Positions 31,100-48,472 are shown, counted from the stretch's first letter. The stretch is DNA of 64,000 nt from Hoplostethus atlanticus (GCA_034670405.1 JAXDDX010000049.1:1984001-2048000), one strand, 5' to 3'. The notes: generated by a model not told the origin, from the letters alone. Translations and numbers: made by a program.

Positions 31100-32711
31100 T
31101 GAATGCCACAAAATTCAGTGCAAAGCCCCTGTCTCTGTTTACATCCATCCATCCATCCAGACAGACAGACAGAGTGAGGGAGAGGGAGAAATGCAGACAG
31201 AGTATTACTGTACTGCTAACGAGCTGGCATGCCACAATGTGTGGCTACATCTGGAGTTAATTGTATTACTTCACACTTAGCGGCCAGTATCCCAGTGGCC
31301 AGTAGCCCAGGTCCAGAAACACGGGTTAAGTTGGCTGAGTGGGTGAGCTAAGAAGCTGTGCTGGGCCAGGGCAAGAACCTGCCACTGCCCCCACTCTGAC
31401 CAATTCATATTGGTCAAAGCTAGCTAGAAACGTTTACCTAACACAGATGAAACCATTCCAACCAAATTCTTAGTCAGACATTAGTAACACAGAACACTAC
31501 TTCTTAAAGTGCCATTCTCCATATAGTCATACAAAGACACAGACACAGTCACAACTGACAGTGGAACCGACATCAGCTGCAAGGCCTGCAACCCTAGCTA
31601 GGAGGATGCACATTTTGGGGGGAAAAAATAACAGCATAGTGCTGAATCATGGAGATGTATTTATGCTCCTGCTGCAGCTTTCATGTCAGCATGGCTCTGG
31701 AAAAGGCAGTGTATTGGTTGCGTGTTAGAAAGCGAGCATGAAAACTCTGGCTTGCCAGCTTATATGGCTAATATTAATCAACTCAGTATGATTCAAATGA
31801 GTGTCCCGAGGAAGCAATCTGGTTAGTGACTAATAATTGGGCAAAGGCTTGCAGTGACAATTTGAACCATTACATATCACATATTTCAGTACATTTTTAG
31901 CTAAGCAATATGACTGATTAAAGAGATGCTCTAGTCATGCTGATAATTCTCCTGTTTTTCTTTATTCTTATGTATGTATATAAAATAAAACAGTATAAGT
32001 GTTAGCATTGACGCAAGAGGGGCAAGAAAAGGATATTTCAAGAAGTTCTCTTTGACATGGCCTGATAATGCATTGTACATTGTGTTCTAGTTCAAATTTT
32101 CTTATATATACTCATAATAATGAATGAATATACAGTAACTCTATTGTGAATCACCAGAAATATCGCCTGAGTATGAAAAAAAAAAAAAAGCTATTTATAT
32201 TTTAAGACCATTCATGTTCTTTCTCACAGGTTATAGAGAAGACAAATATAGATTTTGCTTAGTGGCTTCTGTGCCTGGCGGGGAGAAAAATTGCCAAAAT
32301 TCCAGGTGTGTGTGTGTGTGCGCACGTGCACATGTGCACAAAGCAAGGTCCTGTTAACACTACACATGATGTGGTCTGACACGTGTCCATTGTCTTGTCA
32401 TAAAGCATCACTGCTGACCCCAGGGGTATTTCGGGTAATTTGCCGTCACTTCATGTGTCATGTACTCCCATGGTAACCACCTCCCCTTCTCCCCCATGGC
32501 TTGGGACCAAGAAGGGGGAGTCCCACATGACTAAGACATACAAGCCCAATAGGGATTTTCATCTGCTGTCTGTCATTGTCCTAACACCAGACTCTCTTAG
32601 TCCCTGTGCCTCCTCAGGACTCCCTCAGAGTGACTTCGCTGCGGTGTTGTAATCCCATTTACATTTACAGGAGTGACTAGCATGCTGCCTGGTTAGCATG
32701 CAGGTATGGAA

Positions 32712-33042
32712 TTCACTATGGTCTGAGCTACTTCACATGGTCTGAGGTACTTCACATGGTCTGAGGTACTTCACTATGGTCTGAGCTACTTCACATGGTC
32801 TGAGCTACTTCACATGGTCTGAGGTATTTCACATGGTCTGAGGTACTTCACATGGTCTGAGGTACTTCACATGGTCTGAGCTACTTCACATGGTCTGAGG
32901 TACTTCACATGGTCTGAGGTACTTCACTATGGTCTGAGGTACTTCACTATGGTCTGAGGTACTTCACATGGTCTGAGGTACTTCACTATGGTCTGAGCTA
33001 CTTCACATGGTCTGAGGTACTTCACATGGTCTGAGGTACTTC
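32712..33042. repeat. 17-copy minisatellite, 19/20-bp unit
   Basis: The unit is CATGGTCTGAGGTACTTCA (19 bp) or the CTATGG variant (20 bp). I count 17 copies with only two recurrent variant sites, GAG[G/C]TA and CA[-/CTA]TGG, plus one TATTTC. Units 1-3 and 15-17 carry the same variant order, suggesting expansion in blocks of three. It lies in hcn1 intron 6. Confidence 0.93.
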
Positions 33043-34860
33043 TTGGCCTACTGTCCTCATAGACGTCCTGCTCATTGGCATGTGAACGGCGTCTTCGTCA
33101 ATCTCTCTCCTCCTACGATGGCGTGCTCTCTCAGTTTCTCTGCCTCAGTCACCCTCACTGCTCTCTCTTTCTAGCCACAGTTTGGCCTGGTTGTGAGTGG
33201 TGTGTGAATCACTGGAGAGTGAGGTGCCTGGCACAGCCAGCTGCTCCCAAGTCAGGGCTCATCTACTAATGCCATACAAATGGGTAAAAATACCAGCTGG
33301 GCAGAAGGCAAGAGCAGGTGGCTGGGCACCAGCAGAACAAAGCAACATGAGCGGTGCATCCCTTGTGCCTTGGAAAGCTACAGCATATATCTTTGAGTTA
33401 AATTAATAAAATGGGAGTATTATGTTTTGATTCATTTGATTTGATTCTAGAGGCTGAGGTGCGCTTTCACTGTCACCTCTCCTTCAGCCTTTTGTGCTGT
33501 TGCTTGCTCTTATTGCTCTTATTAATTTGTCTGTCAGTATCCCCCCAATGCAGTGATGAGCTGTTGGATGGCCTCTGCTGCATAGAATGAGTGCACACCA
33601 GATAGCAAAACCTAAAAAGCAGAGTTCAGATTTTGTGATGTAACCTTCAAAATGTTTGAGACAAAGCATGGAAGGATAATGCAAAAATCCCTGGACAGTA
33701 CTCCCATTAACCGTTTGGCTGCCCTGCCTCAACATGTCTCTTGGGTTTTATGAATTTGGTCCCCAGAGGTCAATTTCCAGGGTCACAGTTTGTTAGAACT
33801 GCTGTTATTTTGCTGTTTTGCTATTGCCTCATTGGTACCACTTTGTATCTTCCACTCTTATGGCAGCCATGGCCCATGTTTACTAAAGGAACTGAACTGT
33901 ATGCACTGTATTATAGTACAGTACTTACTTTGATTACATATGAGAGACACCAAAAAGATCATCAAAGCATAAACATAATTTCCAAAAAGGCTTCATTATT
34001 CATGTAGTCTGTCAAAAACTGATGCGTAACTACAATATTTTCATGAACCAATAATCTTGAAGGATTTACAAGAGCTTGAAGGTTTCTTATTCATATGACT
34101 TTCTTTTAAAATGACTCATTACTTGATGAGTCGTGTATCAAGCAGAGCAGTAGAACTAGTAGATCCATTAAACCCCCTGCAGTCAGTTCTGACAGGGCCA
34201 CAAAAAATAGTTAATCACTATTTCCCTCCACTGTGGAGTCTAGTTACAGTTGTCATTATAAATTGGATCCACTAACAGGAAACAGGAAACAGTAAAACTA
34301 TCTCTGCCTTTAGTGCCATCATTTCTCTGTAAGAGATTGCACAAATATTAGGCACATATCAGCCACATATGTTACAGAAAGGTGAAAACCGCAATCTCAC
34401 CGAGTGGCGTGATGTGAGGGTGTGTGACAACAGCCCCACGGTTTGAACAGGAAGAAAAAAAAAAAAGACAATTTCTTTTTGATTCACTGCTTTCCTTTGC
34501 ATGTTTGTGGGATTGCATGCGGTAGACACACCAAAGTGAAGGTATTCTTAGAAACCTTCCTTCCATGGTGGGGATGAACTCAGATAAAACATGTAAAAAA
34601 AACCTCTGAAATAGGAAACTAGACACGACAATGACTGCCTGAGAAGATTTTGTCAAAGTAAACAACTTGCAATGAAATTACATTTGACATTTAAATAATG
34701 AATGCTACGTGTAATGTTTTAGAGCAAGACATATAAAGAGAGAGAATGAACGGAAAAGAAAACAGCAGAGAGAGAACGAGGGAATTACTCTCTAAATTAC
34801 GCAAAAGGAACATCTAGTTGCTGTAGTTAGTGCCAAGTCTAGGCAGCAGCAAAGCAGGGG

Positions 34861-34888
<28 letters not shown>
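34861..34888. repeat. (GA)n microsatellite
   Basis: 14 GA units. Confidence 0.93.
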
Positions 34889-34894
<6 letters not shown>

Positions 34895-35108
34895 GTGCCA
34901 GCAACCTCTGTGTGTCCTAAGGGAAGCCTGATCCATGCCTTGGCCTACTCCACCAGCCAGATGAGAGGTTACGTAACTGCGGATGCCAACTAATGTCCAA
35001 CACTGTTTAATGAGAATCCACATCTACAATAACGCAACTTCAAATAGCATCGAACGCATGTCCCCAGGCTAGACTGATGCATATATGTATCAAAGGAAGC
35101 ATGCATGA

Positions 35109-35109
<1 letters not shown>

Positions 35110-35151
<42 letters not shown>
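35110..35151. repeat. (GT)n microsatellite
   Basis: About 20 GT units, 240 bp from exon 6 on the donor side. Confidence 0.95.
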
Positions 35152-35323
35152 TGTGATTATGGTGTTCCCGCGTGAGAGTATGGATATAAGTCCTGTATGC
35201 ACAAACATGTGACACAATGCAAAAAAAAGAGAGTACATATAAATCTCATTTCAATGCAAAATACATTTTTCCTCAAAGTTTTACCAGTTAAATTCCTTCT
35301 TCCAGTTTTACATTTTCTTTTTA

Positions 35324-37737
<2,414 letters not shown>

Positions 37738-39148
37738 TCAGACAGTTGTCACTACTAACAAGTTAATGCTAATATTTCAAGCATCAATAAGACACAATAA
37801 ATAATGAAAAAAAGAACAAGTTTTCAAATTACGCCTAGAATAAACAACCAACCCCCACAAAAATGTGGTCTTCATAGAGTCTGTATTTGTGTTTCTGTAT
37901 CGAGGACAAGCCACGCTCACATAGTCACAGTGCCATGTCCTGGTTCTGCGTGTAGGGAGGGGGAGGAGGAACACGGGAGGCAGGTGGTGAAAGAAAGTAG
38001 GAACAAGTACAGGCCCCGGGCTATGTCAGACCAAGGTAGCAGCTCTGATTATCTCACCCATGCAGGAAGCCCTGCCCTAATAGGCAACCAACCCATGATC
38101 TAATGTGAACTAGCAAGGTATACCTGATATCCTAGAGAAAGATTCAGGGTACGGCCCAGGCGGCCGGACTGCATGACTGATAAAATTAACTTTTTTTTTT
38201 TTTTAATCTGGATGGTTCACAGGCACACTGCATTTCATCTGACTGTATTGATGATCAGGACCAAGCACATAATCGTGTAACGACCAAAGGAGGACTTCAG
38301 GCAGGGGCACCCCAAGGAATCCTGAGGCCCCTGATGGGTGATGCTGGGGTGTATCTAATTTAGCACAATATCACCTCACCATTCTGAAGGGAGCCCTCCT
38401 GCTTGGGGTCCCCTGTCTCCCTTTTTCCCCCATTGACATTGCCCCTGTCTTCAGGTGTCGTGTAATGTATCTGTCTATGACTAGACAGATTTGTCTTTGG
38501 TGAAGGACATTCTGAGTCAGGAAATGGGATGATATCATACAATAAAATGATCTACCATCCTCTACAAAAAATACAATTATAATTATTACTATTGTTGCAT
38601 TTTTTTGCTTGTTGGTATAATTAAGGACAGTAACATGCAATAAATAAAGCTAAGCAAACATATATAGCAAATTACTTGATTGTTTACGATTAATCACTGA
38701 TTTGTTTGCTTGTAAAGAAGGAAGTTATAAATCTAACTCAATAATTTATAAGTCCTCTTATTCTGAAACCACACTGAACACATCTTTGAATGTTATGCAC
38801 ACAGAACTGGAACTAAAGACTGGAGTCTAAACAGGAAAATGTAATGTAGCTTCAACATTTTAAATATTCTTAGCTTTATTAGTCGGTTTTCAGCGGAGAG
38901 ACAGGAAAGATGAGAGAGATGATGTGACAAAGCTCCCACGCTTGATTCAAATCTCAGGATGCCGCAGATACGTGGTGTGTGTCATTAACCAACCAGTCAT
39001 CATGATGCCCATGTCATCAATGTGTGACAGTGATAGCCTGGATGGAGGTGTCTATATGAGGATTAGGAGATTTCAGGAAGTGATGTCAGTATTGTCACCA
39101 TGGTTACCGTAGAAGAGTCCTGTAGGCCTTTTGTCTGTCTGTTGCTAT

Positions 39149-39150
<2 letters not shown>

Positions 39151-39187
<37 letters not shown>

Positions 39188-39200
39188 CATCATCATCATT
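39151..39200. repeat. compound trinucleotide (TAA)n(CAT)n
   Basis: About 12 TAA/ATA units are followed by four CAT units, then degraded TAG repeats. Confidence 0.95.
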
Positions 39201-39261
39201 AGTAGTAATAGTAGTATTATTTTTGTTACCATCGAGAGAGAGTCAGTCACAGAAAGAATGT

Positions 39262-39272
39262 GACAGAGAGAG

Positions 39273-39313
<41 letters not shown>
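39262..39313. repeat. (GA)n microsatellite
   Basis: About 24 GA units with an AACG interruption. Confidence 0.95.
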
Positions 39314-39315
<2 letters not shown>

Positions 39316-40096
39316 AGGATGGATGGAGGCATTCTGTGACCTTAGCGTGTGGAAGACAGATAATCTGCAATTCTACACTTTATCCTTATTGCGTGGATGA
39401 ACGTAGGACTCTGGTTTTCCAATTGGCCAATATAGCCAGTGAGGGTGTGAGGACCATCCATGGCTGGTAATTAATTGAATCTTAATGGGAGTTAAAAATC
39501 ATTCCACAGCCCGAACCTGAAGGCAAATATTGACTCAAAGGAGAGAAAGAGAAAGAGAAGGATACTTTATCGGCTCATCCATTTTAATCAGCCACTGTTT
39601 ACTCACACAGGTTCACAACAGACAGGGGTGTGAACTGAATCTTCCAAGCCAGTCGATGGCCGTCGCACCTGAAAATAAATACTGTCTCTCACATTGCCTC
39701 TGGTAATCAGGGTACAACAATTGGTGAGTGCCAACAGCTGTGGGGTTGGTAGCCCAGTGGCAGGCTGGATAGCCAATGAGATGCGAGCGTGGCTCACAAA
39801 ATGAAATTGGTCAGAATGGGAAAAGACACTTTCTCTCTCTTTCTCATTGATTCCTGTCCCAGCTGCAGAAAGGTGATAAGGGGCCGGGGTTTTGTTTGAG
39901 GCAAATTGATGTATTCTGAGTACATAGTAGAAGCTGGAGAATGTCTGTCATTTCACGTTTAGAGGGTTAGCTTGTGGATACGTCAGGTATGAAATTTATG
40001 AAGGCACAAAAAGAGCACCGATACTGATCTGTAATTTTTGATTCAGATCAACTGAGCTTTCATTGAAATCTTTAGATGATGACATCAGGTCCAGCC

Positions 40097-40142
40097 CCCC
40101 CCCCCCACCCCCCCCCTCTCTCTCTGCCTTTCTCTCTCTCTT
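40097..40142. repeat. C-homopolymer and CT tract
   Basis: Two runs of C (13 and 9) separated by A, then (CT)n. On the hcn1 transcript strand this is G-rich and purine-only. Confidence 0.9.
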
Positions 40143-43100
40143 TAGAAATAACCTAGGCCTAGTCAGTCCTACTCACATTGGGTTGTGCAAATGAGCCCAG
40201 ATCTGTATTTGCCAGTGGCAGTGTCAGTCATTGCTGTTGATATTCTGCAGCCTGGGGGATCTGTGTTGTTTACAAGAATAACATCCGTAGCATATTCACA
40301 TGCATTCTCACTATGGGGGTATAAGTGTTTATGGAAGGCGTGGAAAATCATAATTAAATATTATAAAAAACAAAAACACGTTCCATAGACATGAGGAATG
40401 AAGTGACTCTTCATTGTGAAGATTCCTTGATGAGAGCCAACCCAAATAATGCAGGCTTGGAAGCAGTTTGACAAGATGTTTGCTTAGTGTGCTCAAATGG
40501 ATCTTTAGTTGGGAGATGAATTTGACACCTTTCAGTCAAACACTTGTGCCTCTCTAAATGTCTGAGTGGTTGAGAAAACACAACTATTAAAAAACACTCA
40601 AACAAAATGTTCTCAGAAAGGTTAATGCCACCTAACTGTGGCGCTGCTCTATAAATCATAGAACAAACGATGAGCAAAGGCTGCTTGCACAATTGGTATG
40701 CCAAAACTGTACACGCCACACAATTTACACTTTGAAACGGCAGAGATTGTCTCAGGGTCAGTGCTTCCAAATTTTCAGGAGATTGTTTTTCAATTCTGAC
40801 GGCTATACAATGCATTTAGCATCATGATACTGACATTTGATGGCAAGTGATTCTGAACATTAAGCATATGTCAGGGCAGATAACCAGTTAAGTGAATATT
40901 GGGGCATTTTTCCTGTTGTGTTTGATGTCATGTTGTATAAGACTCTATGCCTTGTATTACACGTGTAGTAAGGTACAGCTTGAAAACATTAAATGGTATA
41001 ATAGTTGATTGGCACACAGCTGTATGCTGATCCAGAGTTATCCAGCACCAGCAGGCATGCCTTAAGACCAAACATGCTTCCATCCACCCCCTCCCACTAT
41101 CTCTCTTTCTCTTCTCAGTCTCTCTTTCCTCCCAACCCTTTTTATATCACAGTCTGTCTTCTTTCCTCCTTTCTCCCTTTTTTAAATCCCTTAAGGACTT
41201 TATGTAACGCTTAAGATTAAAAACTAACAAAATAAGTGAATTAAGTTACAGATACAATATCAGAATCATTAGTGGTGATGGTAATTTAACCAGTACTGAT
41301 ACTGATGATACTGATAAGTAAGTTTAGTCTCTCAACTGCTTACTTCATCCTTTCTCCTTCAATTCTCAGTCCCTCCTCCCTCATCTCATTGACTCATTGA
41401 CACCCTCTATCCTTAACTAACTTCTTACCTCCCACCTTCTATCCATCTCTCTCCTTTCCTCCACCTCTCCATCCATGTTTCCCTCCCCAGCTGTGGTAAT
41501 GATTGAAGAAACGACTAGAGGCGTTGCACCCTGAACCCAACCCTGCTGCTCCTCAGCCTGCTCCTCTGATCTGCACAGCCATGCAGCAAATCACCCCTGG
41601 CCGAATCCGGCTACACACTGGGGTGCTGTTACCATGGACATGGCATTCACAGCCTCTAAGTTGTCAGTTCAATGCCTGGAGGGATGTTGAGAGGATAAAC
41701 CGCACATTAAGCACATTTGCTGTGAAGCAGATGTGCATCATATACTGAGCAACGGGCATGTCACTAATTCAAACAGTGACTTCTAATGCCTTGACTTGTT
41801 TGCTGTGAGCAACCTGCTCCCATTCATTTTCAGCATCTATCTGGCTGTTGATGATCAATCATAGAAGGACATGTTTTCAATTAAAATCACTTCCTGCTCT
41901 ATGGCCAAATATGAGCTAATGCAGTGAAAGCAATACCTCTGTAAGTGGTGTGTATGTGTTCAGTTATGTTCACAACTGCTTGAATGAATGAATTGATGTA
42001 TGTTTATATGCATTAAAAGTTTGATTTTGGATGAAGACATGAGCAAAAGGCATTTCTAAAAATCATAATTTTCATGCACTGCATTTGTTGAGAGTAAAAC
42101 TCATGCAGTGAATCAAATGCACATGCCACTGATAGGAGTGTCATCTGGCAAAAAAAAAAAAATGATACCATTAATTTCCTGCACTGAGGCAAGCTGCCCT
42201 ATCCAGCCCCATCTCTCTCCTCTGTCATCGTTTTGCAGTCCATTGACTTGTTTCCGATCTGCTATCAGAGCAGTGGCAGCCGAGATAACACCTTAGACAA
42301 TGACTAGATAGATACTGCTGATCATTAGTGAGGAAGAAATGAAATCTGTCAGATGATAGAGTGGTTATCATCCCATGAGCCCACTGAAGATGTGATCCTT
42401 AGCCAGCCTGTGATTTCGTCATGATAATTCGATTATACTCCTTTAGTAGAAGCTCCTGACATAACATGTACATTTCACTTTTTTGATGAGTTGTGATCTT
42501 TTGGATGTGTGTGTGTGTTTTTGCTCTGTACAGCAATTTTTGACTGCCGTGTCAAACATCATTACAGCGGTGAACAAACACCACAGGGGCTGGTTACCCT
42601 ACCTTTCATTGACCATGGGAGAAGCTGGCAAGGTCAGTCCATCATATTGAAATTAAACGATAACAGCTAATGCTTTCAGATGCAGGATGTAAATTAATAA
42701 ACTGCTTGGTACATTTGGGCCTGGCCTGCCAAAGTCACAGCCAAGGTGACTCTACCGACGTGTCCTACTCTGATAAGACTTCTGCCAACTACCTCCCACA
42801 GGATAATTGATGTGTGGTGTGTGTATCAGTCCTGTCTGGGTGTTGTTGTGTGTGTGCGTGCATCCTTTCACGTCACTAAATCTTTTGGAAGATTTAAAAA
42901 AAATACATTAAATGTGTCCTGTGTCAAATTGTGCTATAGTGATAAAAATAAAGAGATTTTTTATCTATATGCATGGTATGTGAATCGGTCCATCTCACCT
43001 TACAGCTCTGCTACAGTATCAGACAAAGGTCAGCTCTTCTCTAAGTGGATTAAGAGGATTAAGACATACTAAAGGTAAGTATAATTCCCTGCAGTGATAT

Positions 43101-43692
43101 GTTCAGAAGATTCTACAGCATAAGCCTAGCAAAACATTGGGAGTTAAACTCAGGTTCTCGCATGCAAGTGCATCAGTCATGTCTGTGTGTTCTGGGAATT
43201 GCCTCGGCCCCTCAGCGGGATCACAGATGGTGGCTCAGCTGAAAGGCTGGATAATCACCCTCCATGCAAAAAAAAAAAAATGATGTAACAGGGGCTAAAA
43301 TGAAAGCGAAGAATAAAATTTGTTTACTGGCAGGCACCCAAACAATGAGGGGGCTGGTGCTGTCGCTGACCTCTTCACCCTGCCGGCCTTCTGTGCTCAG
43401 GGGGAAAATCCTCTTTCCTAGCCACTGCCCCCAGATGTTGTGATCTGTCAGAGCTCAACCCCCTGGTCCTCAGGGCCACTGAGAGAAGGTCTAATTTACA
43501 GAAGGCTAGTTCCGATCCAAGTAGGATTTTAATGTGGTGGGAAAGAGCAAAACCCCTTAAGACCATCCCAGTGTTAATCAACAACACTTACCTTGAAACA
43601 GTTGAAAACATTTCATATTGGCATGTCCAGACCATGCCTATTTATAACAGCTTTGGACCAAGCCTCTAAGGACTAGTGATAACATTGATTTA

Positions 43693-44139
<447 letters not shown>

Positions 44140-47100
44140 TCACTGAACCTCCACCGAACATCCTGCCAACATACCCTTCATGCCTCGGAGCCTAATGCCC
44201 ACACTGAGTGACTAAACTTTCTACCCTCTCTTTCTCCCTCTCTCTCTCAGTCTTCAGCCTTTCAAACACTCGCTGTTCTTTTGCCTCTCTGCTCTCCCTT
44301 CAATCTTTCCTTATTTGCCACTGGGTGCAAAACAATTGATGGCTGCAAGTTCTAATCAAAAGCTATTGCTTGCATTATTTTTAGACGTTTGATGTATAGT
44401 TTCCCTTAAGCCTAGGGCATCCTCCGCAGAGAACGGCAGAGAGGGTGGGGGGGAGGACTAGCCTGGATTGCGCCTTCTCAGGGTCGATTATCACAAGAGT
44501 TGTAATGGGATTCACTGTGTCGGAGGCAGATGAGCAGAAACACAGAGCCAGGAGGTAGGGAACCCTGCTACAGCCCACACACGTGGACGTATTGTAATAG
44601 GAAGACTTAGGGCTGACAGGCATCGAACACATGTATAAAAGAGTATTTATATGTAATAGCATGCAACCTCATGAGCCTTAGCCTTAGTTTGAACTTTTGC
44701 AAAAGTATGTAAGAATTTTGAGGCTTTTGACAATATCAAACTTCCCCTTAAGCTGCCTAACATATTTCATGTTGCTCTATAGGGAGGGAATTTATCTAAG
44801 AATGATCTGCAACCTCAACTGGAAGTCATTTACTACTAGGACAGTAGTAAATTTAGGCTATTATTTAATACAGTACATGTCATATTTGAGAGCGTGCCTT
44901 TTCCCCAGAGAAGTGCAAAAATCCCTAGCTGCAGTGAGCCATTGAACAGACCCAGCCAGGCTACATCTGTGAGACCCAGTAAGCTCCATTCTGGAGACAA
45001 ATGCGACAGCGACCAGCTCTCTGGTACACTCTTGTAGTCGCAGCTGAGTTGCTGAGTTGCCCCTCTGTGAACAAAAAGTGCTGAGGGAGCTTTTTTTTTC
45101 CTACACAGAATACCTTGTCTCCCCAAAACAGAATAGCTAATGAAAGAAATGTGAAGCCACGAGAAAATATAGTTAATCACTGTCTCTCCCACAGGCTGAC
45201 ATAGTTACTCTCACCAAGCAGTTATATGCCACATCCCATGAAGTCCATGCACTGGTGTCTGCTTTTTTTCCCACACCATTCTCTATTCTGCTTCACTCCA
45301 AACTACTCATCAACTGGTACTAACTAAATGATTGAATTTACAGCTAAATCATCTGCCCTGGCTGACTCCCCTATACAAATGAATTCTCATTTCCAGGCTG
45401 ATTAGTTGTTTCTTTCAGAGACTGATGAGAAAATTAAGTGATAATTAAACTTTCCTTAATACAAATTTAAATTCAGTTTGCTGGACATGCAGTTTCTAAT
45501 GTTACATCAGAATTGCATCAGCTCACTCGGTGAAGTGACGTGATATGAATCTAAATAAGGAATTAGCCAACAAAATACTGCCTTCATGTGCCATATAAAT
45601 AGACCCCAAAGTTTCACTGCAGTGGAAATGCTTGACGCTTAAAATAAATAGGTAGAAATAAGTAGAAATAAATAGTATTTTACTATTGTGGCATGCGACA
45701 CACACTAACCCTGCCATCCCACCCACCCATTTACTGCACCCATTGTTGTTTGTCCTTGCGGTGGACACTTTGGTGAAGAGATCCAATCGGAAATATCCCA
45801 CTGCTCTTTGCACTTTTTGTACTTTGCTAAATAATAAACATCAAACTAATGATCATGATGTTGTGAAGACTTTGTTTTGGAGTATGGGTCACATACTAAA
45901 ATCCTGCCATGGAACCAAGCATAGTATGAGTTCAAATGGACCCCGCTGGTTGCTATATCAGATCTAGTTCTACAGTATATAGTAACAGCATAAAAAACCC
46001 AAAGCCCACCTGCTGTGCTTACATCAGTGTTTTCTTAAACTAAAAATGGTCACAGGCATATCTCTCTACACCCGATGAGGAAAACTAAAGCTCATTTGGC
46101 TCTGGGCTAAAATAGTAAATGTATTCTATTCTGTTTCACCTGAAGGTTATTTATTCCTTTCTATTCTTTTCAGATCCGCTCAATTCCAATTGATCTGACC
46201 AACATAACAGATGTGCATCTGACATCAGATTTCATCACGACATGCTTACAGCTTACAGTCAGCTTAAATGTTAAAAATAACAACAAAGTAACAATTTAAT
46301 CTTGTTTTTTCACAACCTGAAGAGAAGAGAGAAATGAACAATACAATGCTAAAAACACTTTCTATTGTGGATAATTGGGGGGGATTCCCTTGTTGATACA
46401 AGCAAGGGAAACAATTAAAACTTCAAATGAGACTGGACAGTATTGCAGAATGTGCACGGTTAATGCTTTTTCCCAGAATTCCAATATATTCCAGTATTTA
46501 TATAATTTCCACTCTCTCACTTATCCCCAGACACAACATGTACTTGGTTATGTGACAGTGAACGCAATAAATAATTTACTGTCATCCCAGTTATATTTGC
46601 GTGAGAGTGGTTGTGGTTAATGCCCAGGCCTGAATGTAAGACTAGCATGGCTGCTGAGGACATGCAGGACTTGACTCAAAAACATTATTACAGGGCAATG
46701 AAATGAATAATGAAAATGAGATGAACACCGATTCAACGGCTGTCCTAGTGTCACTGTAGCACAATAAACTCCTGGAAAAATAAGCAGCTTAAAATGCTGA
46801 CATAAAATGCCATCAAAATTAATTTCCTGTCATATTCTTGTGGAATCTGTGGCTTTTAAAAATACATTTTACATTTTGAATAGGTTCTGGTACTGAATTT
46901 CATAATATTTCAGTTCTACAAACATTTCATGGATTAAATTTGTAAATGTGTTTTCATTAAAAAAATACCACAATTTCCTTCCCCATATTTCAAGGTGAAA
47001 CAGTGAAAACATCAGCATTATCTGGTGTGTTTTTAATTACTTAATCATGTAACTCTCTAAAAACCCGGCAAGCTGTCCCTTCCATGAAAAATGCGCCATG

Positions 47101-47434
47101 GCGCCATTTTTATTTATTACTTACATAATCAAACCACAAGCTGTTCTGAGAGTGCACAGAGGACACCGCAGTCTTTGAACGCCACAGTGAGAAAGTCAAG
47201 GGATCTCCAGGCTTACATGAGTATCCAACTATAAGTCAACAAGATGAGGATTCACAGCCGCGTGGTCTGGACGGGTAAAATAAACTGCAATATCTGTCAT
47301 ATATTACAGACAAAATGAGGAGCTACAGTATGAATTGAATTTCATCCGATTTCACCCGTTTCTCATTTAGTGCGTAGGTTAAAGGCCTACCAGAGTACAG
47401 GAATGATATTCTGAGCAGTGACAAGCAGTGATTT

Positions 47435-47611
47435 ATTTAGCTCAGTAATCTCCAGCCATGTGCTACGGGGTCATGTGGATGCAGGTATTAATTCCACCCA
47501 TTCACTACGGCGGCTCATTTTTCTGATTAGCACCTGCTGTGGTGTTTGGGAATGAAAGCCTGCATACACATGACCCCCAATGGCACAAGGCTGGAGATCA
47601 CTGATTTAACT
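47435..47611. mobile_element. hAT-type MITE with 8-bp target-site duplication
   Basis: The left terminus CAGTAATCTCCAGCC.TGTG and the reverse complement of the right terminus CAGTGATCTCCAGCC.TGTG are inverted repeats extending about 43 bp, through GGGGTCATGTG and ATGCAGG. The element spans 47443-47603 (161 bp). It is flanked by ATTTAGCT on the left and ATTTAACT on the right, 7 of 8 bases alike. CAG ends with an 8-bp duplication fit the hAT superfamily. There is no ORF, so it was moved by a transposase elsewhere in the genome. It lies in hcn1 intron 3. Confidence 0.78.
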
Positions 47612-48321
47612 GATTGCCACATATAACAACAGCGGTCTCGTTTCCCATTGAAAGTGTTTCAACAACAAACCCTATTTTTCCATCTCACTGATCCTCTCAC
47701 TCTTTTAGATTTTACGACCACTGAACACAGCGCAATCCCTTTGGATAAAATAGAGGGAAAAAATAAAAGTGAATTGTGTCATAGATGCATGTGCGATTTC
47801 AGCCACGGGGCGGGTTGTTTTTAACTGATGTGTTTGTATGCGATAAATCAAGAGGTAATTGTTCTATTTTGAATTTTAAGCAAAAAATGATCATGTTTTT
47901 CGGGGAGTATTAAAGTGCATCTTTTGCATTGTCTCTCTGAAGGGCTTTTCTGTGAATTCTGGGGAAATACCTAGCAGTAAGCAACTGTTAGGTAAGCAAC
48001 CAAAAGTACTTGGAAGCAAATACTTCAGCGAGAAAATAGAGAAAAAAAACTTGCTGTTCACGCCAGGCAAAAAAGGAGCCGTGCCTTTTGCTGAGCTGAA
48101 ACCAGCGGGTCGTCTTTGTGGTGATTGCAGTGCCACGTAAGAGAAAAGAAAGTGTAATTAATTCATAAACTCTAGACGGAGCCAGGCTATTCGAAGTGAC
48201 TCATTCAGGGGTTTGGGGAGAAATAGATAGGACAGTGGTAGGAGCTCCAAGGACAAAAGAGGCCAGGGAGGGTGACTGATGCTGAGGGGGGGTTATGCAT
48301 GGCTAGCTAGGCCTCTCTGTG

Positions 48322-48331
48322 TCTGTCTGCC

Positions 48332-48362
<31 letters not shown>

Positions 48363-48472
48363 GTCTCTCTCTCTCACATGCGTCCTCAGTGGGCTACTGC
48401 TCAGCTATCAAAGCAGAGCCTGGACAAGAACTCCCCCACCCATCATAAGAAAGCACACACACACACACACAC
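48322..48472. repeat. (CTGT)n, (CT)n and (CA)n cluster
   Basis: (CTGT)8 at about 48331-48362 runs into (CT)n at 48363-48375; a (CA)n run lies at about 48455-48472. Confidence 0.92.

Noticed and set aside
40411-40815. 134-codon minus-strand open frame in intron 4
   Set aside because: No known domain and not in phase with flanking hcn1 exons. Treated as chance.
41340-41501. Plus-strand pyrimidine tract ending in CCCCAG, acceptor-like
   Set aside because: The following sequence has no coding resemblance and the only gene here is on the minus strand.
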